Assembly: GCF_003721565.1 (NCBI RefSeq)
Contig: NZ_RJJE01000002.1
Coordinates: 186,001 to 250,000, forward strand
DNA from: Rufibacter immobilis
GTDB taxonomy: Bacteria; Bacteroidota; Bacteroidia; Cytophagales; Hymenobacteraceae
Reading direction: 5' to 3'
Length of the DNA: 64,000 nt
Position 1 is the first letter of the stretch. Each line of letters begins with the position of its first letter. Made by a program: the position numbers and the translations under genes. The notes below the pieces were generated by a model that was not told the DNA's origin, made no database searches, and saw only the letters and a program-made list of their open reading frames with translations. Positions 51,326 through 59,202 of this stretch are shown in pieces.

Positions 51326-52861
51326 TTACTCTGCCTTTGCAATAAGCAACGAAGTGCCGCTCATGTCAGCGGGAGCTTCTACGCCCAGCAGGGCCAGCAC
51401 GGTGGGGGCAATATCACCTAATTTCCCATCCTGCAATTCTCCCTGGTAGTTGTTGTCGGCTAAGATAACGGGCACCAGGTTGGTGGTATGGGCCGTGTTA
51501 GGCGTACCGTCCGGGTTGCGCATCACATCGGCGTTGCCGTGGTCTGCAATGATGATAGACGCATAGCCATGCGCCAGAGCGGCAGAAATAACGGCCTCAG
51601 CGCATTGGTCCACCGTCTCCACAGCTTGTACGGCGGCTTCAAACACCCCGGTATGGCCCACCATGTCTGGGTTGGCGAAGTTGAGGCAGATGAAATCAGC
51701 GGTTTCCGCTTCAATTTCTGGTACAATGGCATCTCTGATGTCAAAGGCGCTCATCTCGGGCTGCAGGTCATAGGTAGCCACTTTAGGCGAAGGGCACAAC
51801 AGCCGCTTTTCGCCGTCAAAAGGCTGCTCGCGGCCGCCGGAGAAAAAGAACGTCACGTGCGGGTATTTCTCGGTCTCCGCAATCCTGATCTGGGTTTTGC
51901 CGGCGCTGGCCAGTACTTCGCCCAGCGTGTTGGCCAGGTTGTCTTTGTCAAAGATGGGGTGTACGCCTACAAAGGTGTCATCATAGTTGGTGAGCGTGTA
52001 GTAGCGCAGCTGGAGCGGTTGCATGTCCTGCTCCGGGAACGCGCGTTGGGTGAGCGCCTGGGTAATTTCGCGCCCGCGGTCGGTCCTGAAGTTGAAGCAG
52101 ATCACCACATCGCCCTCCTGGATCTTGGCCATCGGCTCGCCGGCCTCGTTCAGGCACACAATGGGCTGGATAAACTCATCGGTCACGCCGTTGTCATAAG
52201 ATTCCTGCATGGCTTCGCGCCAGTTCACAGAGCCTCTTCCCTGGGCGTGCACCAGCAGGTCATAAGCCAGTTTTACGCGCTCCCAGCGGTTGTCGCGGTC
52301 CATGGCGTAGTAGCGGCCAATAATAGAAGCCAGCTTGCCGCCCGTGGTATCTAAGGTGTTCTGGAGGTCTGTGAGGTAAGGCAAGCCTCCTTTGGGGTCT
52401 GTGTCGCGGCCATCAGTGAAGGCGTGCACAAATATCTGGGGAGCGCCTTGCTCCTGCGCCAACGTGCACAGGGCCTTTAAGTGGTCTATATGGGAATGCA
52501 CGCCGCCGTCAGACACCAGGCCAATGAAATGCACCGGTTTGCCGTTCTCGCGGGCGTACTGGAAAGCGTCTTGCAGCACCGGGTTCTGGCCCAGGCTCTT
52601 CTCCCTGATGGCCACGTTCACTTTCACCAGGTCTTGGTACACCACCCGGCCGGCGCCCAGGTTCATGTGGCCTACCTCAGAGTTGCCCATCTGGCCTTCC
52701 GGTAATCCTACGGCTTCGCCGGAGGCTTGCAGGCGCGCGTGCGGGAAACGCTGGAAAAGAGAATCCATGAAAGGGGTTTTGGCGTGCTCAATCGCCGATA
52801 CGGAAGGGTCTGTTCCCAGGCCCCAACCGTCTAGAATCATCAAAAGTACCTTCTTGCTCAT
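51326..52861 (-). CDS. gpmI: 2,3-bisphosphoglycerate-independent phosphoglycerate mutase
   Basis: A 511-residue Mn2+-dependent enzyme converting 3-phosphoglycerate to 2-phosphoglycerate in glycolysis. MILDGWGLG (about 7-15) and GNSEVGHMNLGAGR with the phospho-serine at about residue 61, FTDGRDTDPKGG and ADHGNADVMRN (metal ligands) are present. Normal length. A TATCTTTA box lies 5 bases before the ATG. Confidence 0.97.
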   Translation of the reverse strand: MSKKVLLMILDGWGLGTDPSVSAIEHAKTPFMDSLFQRFPHARLQASGEAVGLPEGQMGNSEVGHMNLGAGRVVYQDLVKVNVAIREKSLGQNPVLQDAFQYARENGKPVHFIGLVSDGGVHSHIDHLKALCTLAQEQGAPQIFVHAFTDGRDTDPKGGLPYLTDLQNTLDTTGGKLASIIGRYYAMDRDNRWERVKLAYDLLVHAQGRGSVNWREAMQESYDNGVTDEFIQPIVCLNEAGEPMAKIQEGDVVICFNFRTDRGREITQALTQRAFPEQDMQPLQLRYYTLTNYDDTFVGVHPIFDKDNLANTLGEVLASAGKTQIRIAETEKYPHVTFFFSGGREQPFDGEKRLLCPSPKVATYDLQPEMSAFDIRDAIVPEIEAETADFICLNFANPDMVGHTGVFEAAVQAVETVDQCAEAVISAALAHGYASIIIADHGNADVMRNPDGTPNTAHTTNLVPVILADNNYQGELQDGKLGDIAPTVLALLGVEAPADMSGTSLLIAKAE

Positions 52862-52866
52862 GCGCG

Positions 52867-52874
52867 TAAAGATA
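52867..52874 (-). promoter_or_regulatory. Bacteroidota -7 box, gpmI promoter
   Basis: TATCTTTA on the minus strand, near match to TAnnTTTG, only 5 bases before the gpmI start codon. Confidence 0.55.
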
Positions 52875-52956
52875 CAAGCCTCTCTTGAAAAAGAAGCGCC
52901 TAGTCTTTGATTCTACAGATTTCGTGTATCTTTAGGGGGCTGAACTTATCTGCCTT

Positions 52957-52972
52957 TGGCATAGTTTTGGCA
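52957..52972 (+). promoter_or_regulatory. Putative sigma-54 promoter
   Basis: TGGCATAGTTTTGGCA: GG (52958-52959) and GC (52970-52971) with 10 bases between, as sigma-54 requires at -24/-12. Expected start about 52983, leader about 20 bases to the DUF4783 gene. A sigma-70-type TATCTTTA box (52927-52934) also lies upstream. Confidence 0.5.
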
Positions 52973-53002
52973 TACGAAGAAGAAAATCTGGTTTAAGAAA
53001 AC

Positions 53003-53404
53003 ATGAAAAATTTCAGAAGATTGATGGCGATGACCGTGGTGCTGTTGGGGATTCTGGTTGGTGCCGGACAGGTAACCGCCCAGTCTGACGTGATGGGAGG
53101 CATCCAGTCGGCGATAAAATCTGGTTCTTCCCGTGACCTTGCCCGCTATTTCAATTCTAAGGTAGACGTGAACATTGACGGCGACAACGGCAGCTACAGC
53201 CAGAGCCAGGCCGAGATGGTGGTTCGCAACTTCTTCAGTAAAAACGCGCCGGTAAGCTTCTCCTTTGACCACCAGGGTGGTTCTGAAGACGGCCAGCGCT
53301 ACGCCATTGGCAAATACAACCACAAAGGCGGCCGCTACAATGTGGTGGTGAAAGTGAGGAAATACGGCGATTCCTATAAGATTGACACCATTGAGTTTAA
53401 GTAA
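53003..53404 (+). CDS. DUF4783 secreted protein
   Basis: A 133-residue exported protein. Signal peptide (VVLLGILVGAGQVTAQ), then a NTF2-like cone (VMGGIQSAIKSGSSRDLARY ... YSQSQAEMVVRNFFSKNAPV ... GRYNVVVKVRKYG). DUF4783 precedes nadC in many Bacteroidota; the function is unknown. It has a probable sigma-54 promoter and a terminator after it. Confidence 0.9.
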   Translation: MKNFRRLMAMTVVLLGILVGAGQVTAQSDVMGGIQSAIKSGSSRDLARYFNSKVDVNIDGDNGSYSQSQAEMVVRNFFSKNAPVSFSFDHQGGSEDGQRYAIGKYNHKGGRYNVVVKVRKYGDSYKIDTIEFK

Positions 53405-53463
53405 ATAAGGCAAGACTACTCACTTAATAGAAATATAATGGCGGCTTTGCGCCGATAGAAAGG

Positions 53464-53494
53464 AAAAGGCACCGTAGATTCGGTGCCTTTTTTT
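53464..53494 (+). terminator. Intrinsic terminator joined to nadC promoter
   Basis: AAAAGGCACCG, loop TAGATT, CGGTGCCTTTT (53464-53491), T-tract. The T-tract runs directly into the nadC -7 box. Confidence 0.92.
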
Positions 53495-53501
53495 ATTTTT
53501 G
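53494..53501 (+). promoter_or_regulatory. Bacteroidota -7 box, nadC promoter
   Basis: TATTTTTG, a match to TAnnTTTG, four bases before the GTG start of nadC. Confidence 0.65.
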
Positions 53502-53505
53502 CACC

Positions 53506-54363
53506 GTGAAAGCTCCGTACCTAACCCCCGATGCCATAAAAGCCTTCATCCGGCAGGCCCTGCAGGAAGACGTAGCCGATGGCGATCACTCTTCATTGGC
53601 CTCAATTCCGGCAGATGCCACAAACCAAGCCAAGCTTCTGGTGAAAGCCGAGGGCATTCTGGCCGGAGTGGAACTGGCGGGCTATATCTTTGCAGAGGTA
53701 GACCCGGCGCTCAAGCTGGAGCTCCGCATGAAAGACGGCGACTCCATGAAGCCCGGAGACATTGCGTTCACGGTGCACGGCAAGGCGCAGTCTATCTTAA
53801 CGGCAGAGCGATTGGTTCTGAATTGCATGCAGCGCATGAGCGGCATTGCCACCTACACGCAAAGCATTGTGCAGCTCATTGAAGGCACCGGTGCCCGACT
53901 ACTGGATACCCGCAAAACCACGCCCAACTTCAGGATGATGGAGAAATGGGCGGTGTTAATTGGCGGCGGCACCAACCACCGGTTCGGGTTGTATGACATG
54001 ATTATGCTCAAAGACAACCACGTAGACTATGCCGGGGGCATCAGGCAAGCCATTGAAGCCACGCACCGCTACCTGGAGAAACTGGGCCGGAAGTTGAAGA
54101 TTGAAGTGGAGACCCGTAATTTGGACGAGGTGCGGCAGGCCCTGGAAACGGGCGGCATTGACCGCATCATGCTAGACAACTTTGAGGTGAATAAACTGCG
54201 GGAAGCGGTGGAACTCATTGGCGGCCGCTATGAAACCGAAGCCTCTGGCGGAATCACGGAGCAGACCATTAGAGCCGTGGCAGAGACGGGAGTGAATTTC
54301 ATCTCCGTGGGCGCCTTAACGCACTCTAACCGCAGCCTGGACCTGAGTTTGAAAGCATTTTAA
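53506..54363 (+). CDS. nadC: Nicotinate-nucleotide pyrophosphorylase (quinolinate phosphoribosyltransferase)
   Basis: A 285-residue enzyme making nicotinate mononucleotide from quinolinate and PRPP in NAD synthesis. LNCMQRMSGIATYT (about 105-118), RLLDTRKTTPNFRMMEKWAV (about 129-148), GGTNHRFGLYDMIMLKDNHV and EASGGITEQTIRAVAETGVN are typical. GTG start 53506. Normal length. First plus-strand gene of its own transcript. Confidence 0.97.
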   Translation: MKAPYLTPDAIKAFIRQALQEDVADGDHSSLASIPADATNQAKLLVKAEGILAGVELAGYIFAEVDPALKLELRMKDGDSMKPGDIAFTVHGKAQSILTAERLVLNCMQRMSGIATYTQSIVQLIEGTGARLLDTRKTTPNFRMMEKWAVLIGGGTNHRFGLYDMIMLKDNHVDYAGGIRQAIEATHRYLEKLGRKLKIEVETRNLDEVRQALETGGIDRIMLDNFEVNKLREAVELIGGRYETEASGGITEQTIRAVAETGVNFISVGALTHSNRSLDLSLKAF

Positions 54364-54504
54364 GGAGACGTAAGATTTAAGACCTAAGACATAAGACTAA
54401 AAGAGTAAAACAGAAGATTGGGCTAGAGGTTAGGAGAAGTTGTTAAGGAAAATCATACATCTTGTGTCCTTGGTCTTATGTCCATTTACAAAGTAGAGTA
54501 AATT

Positions 54505-55104
54505 ATGCAACAACCAAATCAACGCGGCGGACAGCGGATGCAGCAACAGCAGCCCTTTAACCCATTGGCCATCCGCACAAAGAAAAATCAGTTAGATAAA
54601 AACGACTACGCCAAGATGGCGCTGCTCCAGGTTTGGAAAAAAGAATGGTGGCGGGCGCTCATTCCGCTGGTGCTTTTCTCTCTGCCGGCCGCTTTCGCCT
54701 TCTCCTGGTGGTGGGTGGCGGGTGCCGTGTTGGTAACCGTGCTGTACGTTCTGGTGCGCTCTGCCCAGGTGATGGGGGTAACCCAGATGGAACAGAGCAA
54801 CGTGCTGTTTGAGCGCGTGATGTTTGAGATTGACCAGCGCCAGATTCTCATGAAGCGAAATGACCGCGAGGGCATGGCCCTGCAATGGGATATGATTGAG
54901 CGCGTAAGCCAAACCAAAGACGCCTACCAGATGTACCTGAAAGGCCCCTCTCCGGAGCAGATGCCCAAAGGCTGGAAAGGCTGGTTAGCCAAAACTTTCA
55001 ACGTGCCGGTTTTTTTGCACCTGCCCTACAAAATCTTCAACAGCCCCAATGACCTCAAGTTGATGGAGTCGCTGTTGCGCCGTAAAAACTTTATTCCCGC
55101 GTAA
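54505..55104 (+). CDS. Two-helix membrane protein, YcxB-like
   Basis: A 199-residue protein. N-terminal Gln-rich region (MQQPNQRGGQRMQQQQPFN), two membrane helices (LIPLVLFSLPAAFAFSWWWV ... AVLVTVLYVLVRS, about 50-85), then a cytoplasmic YcxB-like domain (VLFERVMFEIDQRQILMKRN ... WDMIERVSQTKDAY) ending FLHLPYKIFNSPNDL. No enzymatic motif; unknown function. It lies 142 bp after nadC. Confidence 0.7.
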   Translation: MQQPNQRGGQRMQQQQPFNPLAIRTKKNQLDKNDYAKMALLQVWKKEWWRALIPLVLFSLPAAFAFSWWWVAGAVLVTVLYVLVRSAQVMGVTQMEQSNVLFERVMFEIDQRQILMKRNDREGMALQWDMIERVSQTKDAYQMYLKGPSPEQMPKGWKGWLAKTFNVPVFLHLPYKIFNSPNDLKLMESLLRRKNFIPA

Positions 55105-55146
55105 GCGTCTAAAACAAAATCTGTTTCAGGCTTAATTTCCGTAAAA

Positions 55147-55446
55147 ATGATAAAAAATACTCTTTCCGTTTTCGCCGTGGCCGGTGCCCTTTTGCTGGCT
55201 TCTTGCAGCAGCGAGCCGTCTGACCTGCGTCCTGAGGTAAAAGTTACTACAGATTCCGTTCCTCCAGGAATGCGCAACAACACGTCTAACATTGACAACG
55301 GCAACGCCGAAGAAGCGGTGGCCCGTGAAGACGTGCAGGTAAACCATGATGAGCACGAGAACGCCACCAAGCCTGGCGCTGAGAAAGGGGTTGTTGACCC
55401 AGCTCAGAAAGCCAACACCAAAGAAGTGGTAGAAAACCACGAGTAA
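55147..55446 (+). CDS. Small lipoprotein
   Basis: A 99-residue lipoprotein: signal helix SVFAVAGALLLASC (Cys20), then a hydrophilic, mostly disordered mature part (NSNIDNGNAEEAVARE-like, rich in Asn, Asp, Glu). Not recognised. It is followed 10 bp later by a palindrome copy whose stem is extended. Confidence 0.75.
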   Translation: MIKNTLSVFAVAGALLLASCSSEPSDLRPEVKVTTDSVPPGMRNNTSNIDNGNAEEAVAREDVQVNHDEHENATKPGAEKGVVDPAQKANTKEVVENHE

Positions 55447-55456
55447 TCACCTCTGG

Positions 55457-55510
55457 CCAAAGCCCGTTTAGGGGCTGTTTTTCCAAAAACAGCCCCTAAA
55501 CGGGCTTTGG
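55457..55510. repeat. GCGTTTAG palindrome, perfect 26-bp stem
   Basis: CCAAAGCCCGTTTAGGGGCT + GTTTTT, CC, exact complement. The CCAAAG/CTTTGG outer part is found only in this copy. Confidence 0.95.
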
Positions 55511-55526
55511 CTTACCTTTTATTTTC

Positions 55527-55766
55527 ATGAAAAAGACTTTCTATACCTGGGCGTTGGCGTTAACGGCCCTGGCCACTGTCTCTTCCTGCAATAGTTCTTC
55601 CACCGCTGAGCAGCCCGCCACTTCTGCCCAGCAAATGGCGTACATATGCCCCATGGAGTGCGAAGGCAGTGCCAGCATGCAGCCGGGCAAGTGCCCCGTA
55701 TGCGGCATGGACTTAGAGAAGAATCCTAAGTTCCAGGCATCGGCAGACAGTACTACCACTTTATAG
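55527..55766 (+). CDS. Heavy-metal-binding domain lipoprotein
   Basis: A 79-residue lipoprotein: lipobox VSSC (Cys21), then YICPMECEGSASMQPGKCPV followed by CGMDLEKNPK, a heavy-metal-binding domain (HMBD) with the CPM..GKCPVCGM pattern usually fused to CusB-type or copper ATPase proteins. As a free lipoprotein it may sequester copper or another metal. It sits three genes before a ZIP transporter. Confidence 0.88.
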   Translation: MKKTFYTWALALTALATVSSCNSSSTAEQPATSAQQMAYICPMECEGSASMQPGKCPVCGMDLEKNPKFQASADSTTTL

Positions 55767-55824
55767 GCCCAGCCCCGGAGAAAGAAGCCGGAGCGGTGGC
55801 ATTGCTTTTCATCCTTGTCTGCCC

Positions 55825-56565
55825 ATGCCCATGACACATCCCGCAGAATGGTTTCACACCTGGTTTGATTCACCGTATTACCACATCCTGTACAAGAACC
55901 GCGATGCCCGGGAGGCCCAGCGGTTCCTGGACAATCTGTTGGATCATCTCAGGCCTAAATCTACCTGCAAATTTATGGACCTGGCCTGCGGCCGAGGGCG
56001 GCATTCTGTGTACCTCAACCAGAAAGGCTTTGACGTAACCGGGCTAGACTTGTCTGAGCACAGCATCGCCTATGCCCGGCAGTTTGAGAACGCAAAGCTA
56101 CGGTTCCACGTGCATGACATGCGCGAAGTGTTTGCCCCAGATGCGTTTGACTTCGTCTTCAACCTGTTCACCAGCTTCGGTTACTTCGCCCCAGATTATG
56201 AGAACGTGGTGGCGTTGCGGTCTACGGCGGCTTCCATCAAACCCGGCGGCAAGCTCATCATTGACTTTATGAACACACGGCGGGTCATTAACCGTTTGGT
56301 GGCCAAGGAAACCAAGCAGATAGACCAGCTCACGTTTCATATTACCCGCAAAGTAGAGGCTGGCTTCATTCTCAAGACCATCCGGTTTGAGGACCAGGGC
56401 CAGCCCTATGAATTTATAGAAAGAGTACGCGCCCTGGAGTATGAGGAGTTTCTGGAGTACTTCCGGATGGCAAACCTGCGGCTGGCCAACGTGTTTGGCG
56501 ACTACCAACTGCGGCCTTTTGACCCTCAGCAGAGTGAGCGTATGATTTTCATCCTGAAGAAATAA
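55825..56565 (+). CDS. Class I SAM-dependent methyltransferase
   Basis: A 246-residue protein. Motif I LDLACGRGRHSVYLNQKGFD (about 50-69), GLDLSEHSIAYARQF, VFNLFTSFGYF and KPGGKLIIDFMNTRRVINR are typical of the SAM methyltransferases of Bacteroidota. The substrate is unknown. A start at the third codon (ATG) is equally good. It overlaps nothing and is 3 bp from the ZIP gene, so both are cotranscribed. Confidence 0.87.
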   Translation: MPMTHPAEWFHTWFDSPYYHILYKNRDAREAQRFLDNLLDHLRPKSTCKFMDLACGRGRHSVYLNQKGFDVTGLDLSEHSIAYARQFENAKLRFHVHDMREVFAPDAFDFVFNLFTSFGYFAPDYENVVALRSTAASIKPGGKLIIDFMNTRRVINRLVAKETKQIDQLTFHITRKVEAGFILKTIRFEDQGQPYEFIERVRALEYEEFLEYFRMANLRLANVFGDYQLRPFDPQQSERMIFILKK

Positions 56566-56568
56566 CCC

Positions 56569-57363
56569 ATGATAGTAGCGGTTTCCGTTCTATTCTTTAC
56601 TGTATTGCTGGCGGGGTGGCTGGTGCGTTTTCTGCCTCAGAACAACCAGCGGTGGCTTAAATTGCTGTTGGCCTTTAGTGGCGCCTACCTGTTTGCGCTC
56701 ACCATCCTGCACATTTTGCCAGATGTGCTCCTGAGCACCCAAGACCCACACCGGGTAGGCTTTTACATTCTGGCGGGTTTCTTCCTGCAGCTGGTGCTGG
56801 AGGTTTTTTCCCACGGGGTGGAGCACGGGCACATCCACGCGCACCCGCAGGGACACCATCACCACCACCAAGGCATTGGCGCCGTTCCGGTGCTGCTGCT
56901 CACCTCCCTGGTGATCCATTCTTTTCTGGAGGGCAGCGTGATGGTGCAGAGCCGTATGGCCGCCCAGCAAGCGCATGAGCATTTACACAGCCACGCCCAC
57001 ACTCATGTGGGGGATAATTTTTACCATATTCTGGCTGGTATTGCGTTGCACCACATCCCGGCGGCCATCGCGCTCATGTCGGTGTTGGTGGAGCGGCTGC
57101 ATAGTTTCAAGAAAGCCTTTGGGTACCTGCTCCTGTTCGCTTTGGCCTCGCCTTTGGGGCTTTTGTTCAGCAATTACGTAGCCTTGGAGAAACTTCTTTC
57201 CGGCGAAGCCTACACTGTTTTATCTGGTCTAGTGGTAGGGAACTTCCTGCACATCTCCACCACCATCTTGTTTGAAACCAGCCCGGAACACCGCTTCAAC
57301 CGGGGCAAACTGCTGGCCACCATAGCCGGGGCCTTGATCGCCATTGGCGCGGGCATGCTGTAG
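56569..57363 (+). CDS. ZIP family metal transporter
   Basis: A 264-residue polytopic protein importing Zn2+ (or related divalent ions) into the cytoplasm. Helices carry the ZIP signature: LTILHILPDVLLSTQD (about 44-59), TSLVIHSFLEGSVM with metal His and Glu (about 110-123), ILAGIALHHIPAAIALMSVL (about 160-179). A His-rich loop between them (HGHIHAHPQGHHHHHQG; HLHSHAHTHVGD) is usual for metal sensing. It lies 3 bp after the methyltransferase. Confidence 0.94.
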   Translation: MIVAVSVLFFTVLLAGWLVRFLPQNNQRWLKLLLAFSGAYLFALTILHILPDVLLSTQDPHRVGFYILAGFFLQLVLEVFSHGVEHGHIHAHPQGHHHHHQGIGAVPVLLLTSLVIHSFLEGSVMVQSRMAAQQAHEHLHSHAHTHVGDNFYHILAGIALHHIPAAIALMSVLVERLHSFKKAFGYLLLFALASPLGLLFSNYVALEKLLSGEAYTVLSGLVVGNFLHISTTILFETSPEHRFNRGKLLATIAGALIAIGAGML

Positions 57364-57390
57364 ATTATCTCTCTTATTTTTCCTTGGGTG

Positions 57391-57457
57391 AGCCGAGGAT
57401 GCGTTTAGCGCCTGTTTTCAGAAAAACGGGCGCTAAACGCACCCTCGGCTTTTTCTT
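57391..57457 (+). terminator. Terminator with GCGTTTAG palindrome nested in its stem
   Basis: GCCGAGG (57392-57398) ... CCTCGGC (57443-57449) then TTTTTCTTT: an ordinary terminator outer stem, but the interior is palindrome copy 57401-57440. Acts for the ZIP gene. Confidence 0.85.
57401..57440. repeat. GCGTTTAG palindrome, near-perfect copy
   Basis: GCGTTTAGCGCCTGTTTT ... ACGGGCGCTAAACGC. Lies within the outer stem of the terminator at 57391. Confidence 0.93.
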
Positions 57458-57524
57458 TGAAGAGACATTGGCAGACATTGCTTTTTTCCGTAGATAGAAG
57501 TCAGACAGACAAACGGAAAACGAT

Positions 57525-58208
57525 ATGAAAAGAATCATGGTGGTGCTCTCGGTGCTGGTGCTGGTGGGGGCCGTGGGCTTCTGGCTGTACAAGCGTTACG
57601 CCCAAGGGCCCGAATATTCCCTGTACCAGATTAAGCAGGCCGTAGATAACCGCGACCTGGTGGCGCTGGAGAAATACGTAGACGTAGACCGCACCACGGC
57701 CAGTTTCCTGGACCAGGCGGTAAAAGCTGGCATGGCCGAACTGCCCCAGAAAGAACAGGCGCTGGCGGCTATGGCCTTAGGCATGGCCATGGCCTCTAAG
57801 AAAGAACAGGTGTTGCAGGCCATGCGGAGCGGGATTGAGGAGTACGTGGAGAAAGGCGAAGCTGGCAAGAACCCGCCCGCCCAGGTGAGCGAGGAAGAAT
57901 GGCAACAGTTGCAGTCCGTGCTGCCCGTGCAAAAGCTCTTGCAGGAAAACCCACTCATGAACAGCCGCCTGGAGGGAATCACCTACGTACGCCGACAAGA
58001 TTCGCTGGCCGTGGTGGGGCTTGACCTTAGGGTAGCATCGCAGGCTAACCCGGTGATTGTGGAAGTGCAGATGCGGGACCAGGGCAATTATTGGCAGGTG
58101 GTGGGCTTGCCCAACGCCGGCGCCGTCATGAAGCAGCTGGGCCTGCTGGAAACCTTCAAAGAACTGCAGAACCTCAAAAACCTGCCGCAGCTGAAACTAC
58201 GCTTTTAA
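57525..58208 (+). CDS. DUF2939 membrane-anchored protein
   Basis: A 227-residue protein. One N-terminal helix (VVLSVLVLVGAVGFWLYKRY) anchors it; the rest is soluble and starts with GPEYSLYQIKQAVDNRDLVA, typical of DUF2939. A helical Ala/Met/Lys-rich middle (ALAAMALGMAMASKKEQVLQ) follows. Function unknown. Single gene, flanked by palindromes on both sides. Confidence 0.85.
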   Translation: MKRIMVVLSVLVLVGAVGFWLYKRYAQGPEYSLYQIKQAVDNRDLVALEKYVDVDRTTASFLDQAVKAGMAELPQKEQALAAMALGMAMASKKEQVLQAMRSGIEEYVEKGEAGKNPPAQVSEEEWQQLQSVLPVQKLLQENPLMNSRLEGITYVRRQDSLAVVGLDLRVASQANPVIVEVQMRDQGNYWQVVGLPNAGAVMKQLGLLETFKELQNLKNLPQLKLRF

Positions 58209-58246
58209 ACCATTGGGATTCAGTTGCGCCCAACTTTATTATATTG

Positions 58247-58286
58247 GCGTTTAGCGGCTCTTTTTCCAAAAACAGGCGCTAAACGC
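58247..58286. repeat. GCGTTTAG palindrome, near-perfect copy
   Basis: GCGTTTAGCGGCTCTTTTTCC then AAAAACAGGCGCTAAACGC, 38 bp after the DUF2939 stop. Confidence 0.93.
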
Positions 58287-58309
58287 AAACCCGTCACGCT
58301 CAAGTAAAA

Positions 58310-59140
58310 ATGGTCCATATCCTCCTCATTGACTGCCCAGACCGCAAAGGCCTCATCTTCACCGTTACCCAAATCGTTTTTAGGAACAACCTCAACATCA
58401 CCAGCAACGATGAGTTTGTGGACCGGCAGCAGAATCAGTTTTTCATGCGGGCCGAACTGGCGGGGGACGTGCAGCCCGAGGCGCTGGTGCAGGAACTTAA
58501 AGCTGAACTTCCGCCCGAGGCCAACATCCGGCTGGTGCCGGAACGCAAAAAAGACATCGTGATTCTGGTCACCAAGGAGCATCATTGTTTAGGCGATCTG
58601 CTCATCCGGCACGAGTACGGCGACCTCAACGCGAACATTCTGGCGGTGCTGGGCAATTACGCCGAGCTGGAATCGCTGGTGTCGCGCTTCGGGATTCCGT
58701 TCCACCACGTGCCGCACGAGGGAAAGACCCGTGAAGAGCACGATCAGGAAATGGCCCAAGTGCTCACCGCCTACGCCCCAGAGTACGTGGTGCTGGCCAA
58801 GTACATGCGGGTGCTGAGCCCGGGGTTTGTGGCGCAGTTTCCCAACCGCATCATCAACATCCACCACTCGTTTTTGCCCGCATTCATTGGGGCCAACCCG
58901 TACCGGCAGGCCTATGAGCGCGGCGTGAAGATCATTGGCGCCACGGCCCACTTCGTGAACAGCGACCTGGACGAAGGCCCCATCATCGCGCAGAACGTGA
59001 TTCAGGTAAACCACGCCCAGAGTGCCCGAGACATGGCCCAGTCTGGCCGCGATGTGGAGAAGATTGTGCTGGCGCAGGCGCTTAAGCTGGTGTTCACGGA
59101 GAAGGTGTTTGTGAGCAACAACAAGACCATTATCTTCTAA
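58310..59140 (+). CDS. purU: Formyltetrahydrofolate deformylase
   Basis: A 276-residue enzyme hydrolysing 10-formyl-THF to formate and THF. An N-terminal ACT domain (LLIDCPDRKGLIFTVTQIVF, about 5-75) and a formyltransferase fold with NRIINIHHSFLPAFIGANPY (about 183-202, catalytic His) and VKIIGATAHFVNSDLDEGPI (Asp at about 222) are present. Normal length. Start at ATG 58310. Confidence 0.95.
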   Translation: MVHILLIDCPDRKGLIFTVTQIVFRNNLNITSNDEFVDRQQNQFFMRAELAGDVQPEALVQELKAELPPEANIRLVPERKKDIVILVTKEHHCLGDLLIRHEYGDLNANILAVLGNYAELESLVSRFGIPFHHVPHEGKTREEHDQEMAQVLTAYAPEYVVLAKYMRVLSPGFVAQFPNRIINIHHSFLPAFIGANPYRQAYERGVKIIGATAHFVNSDLDEGPIIAQNVIQVNHAQSARDMAQSGRDVEKIVLAQALKLVFTEKVFVSNNKTIIF

Positions 59141-59161
59141 ACCTGCGCATCTGGCATGGGT

Positions 59162-59200
59162 ACGTTTAGGGGCGCTTTTTGGAAAAACGGCTCCTAAACA
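59162..59200. repeat. GCGTTTAG palindrome copy
   Basis: ACGTTTAGGGGCGCTTTTTGG then AAAAACGGCTCCTAAACA. Between convergent purU and dgt, 21 bp past purU, 2 bp before dgt end. Confidence 0.88.
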
Positions 59201-59202
59201 GG

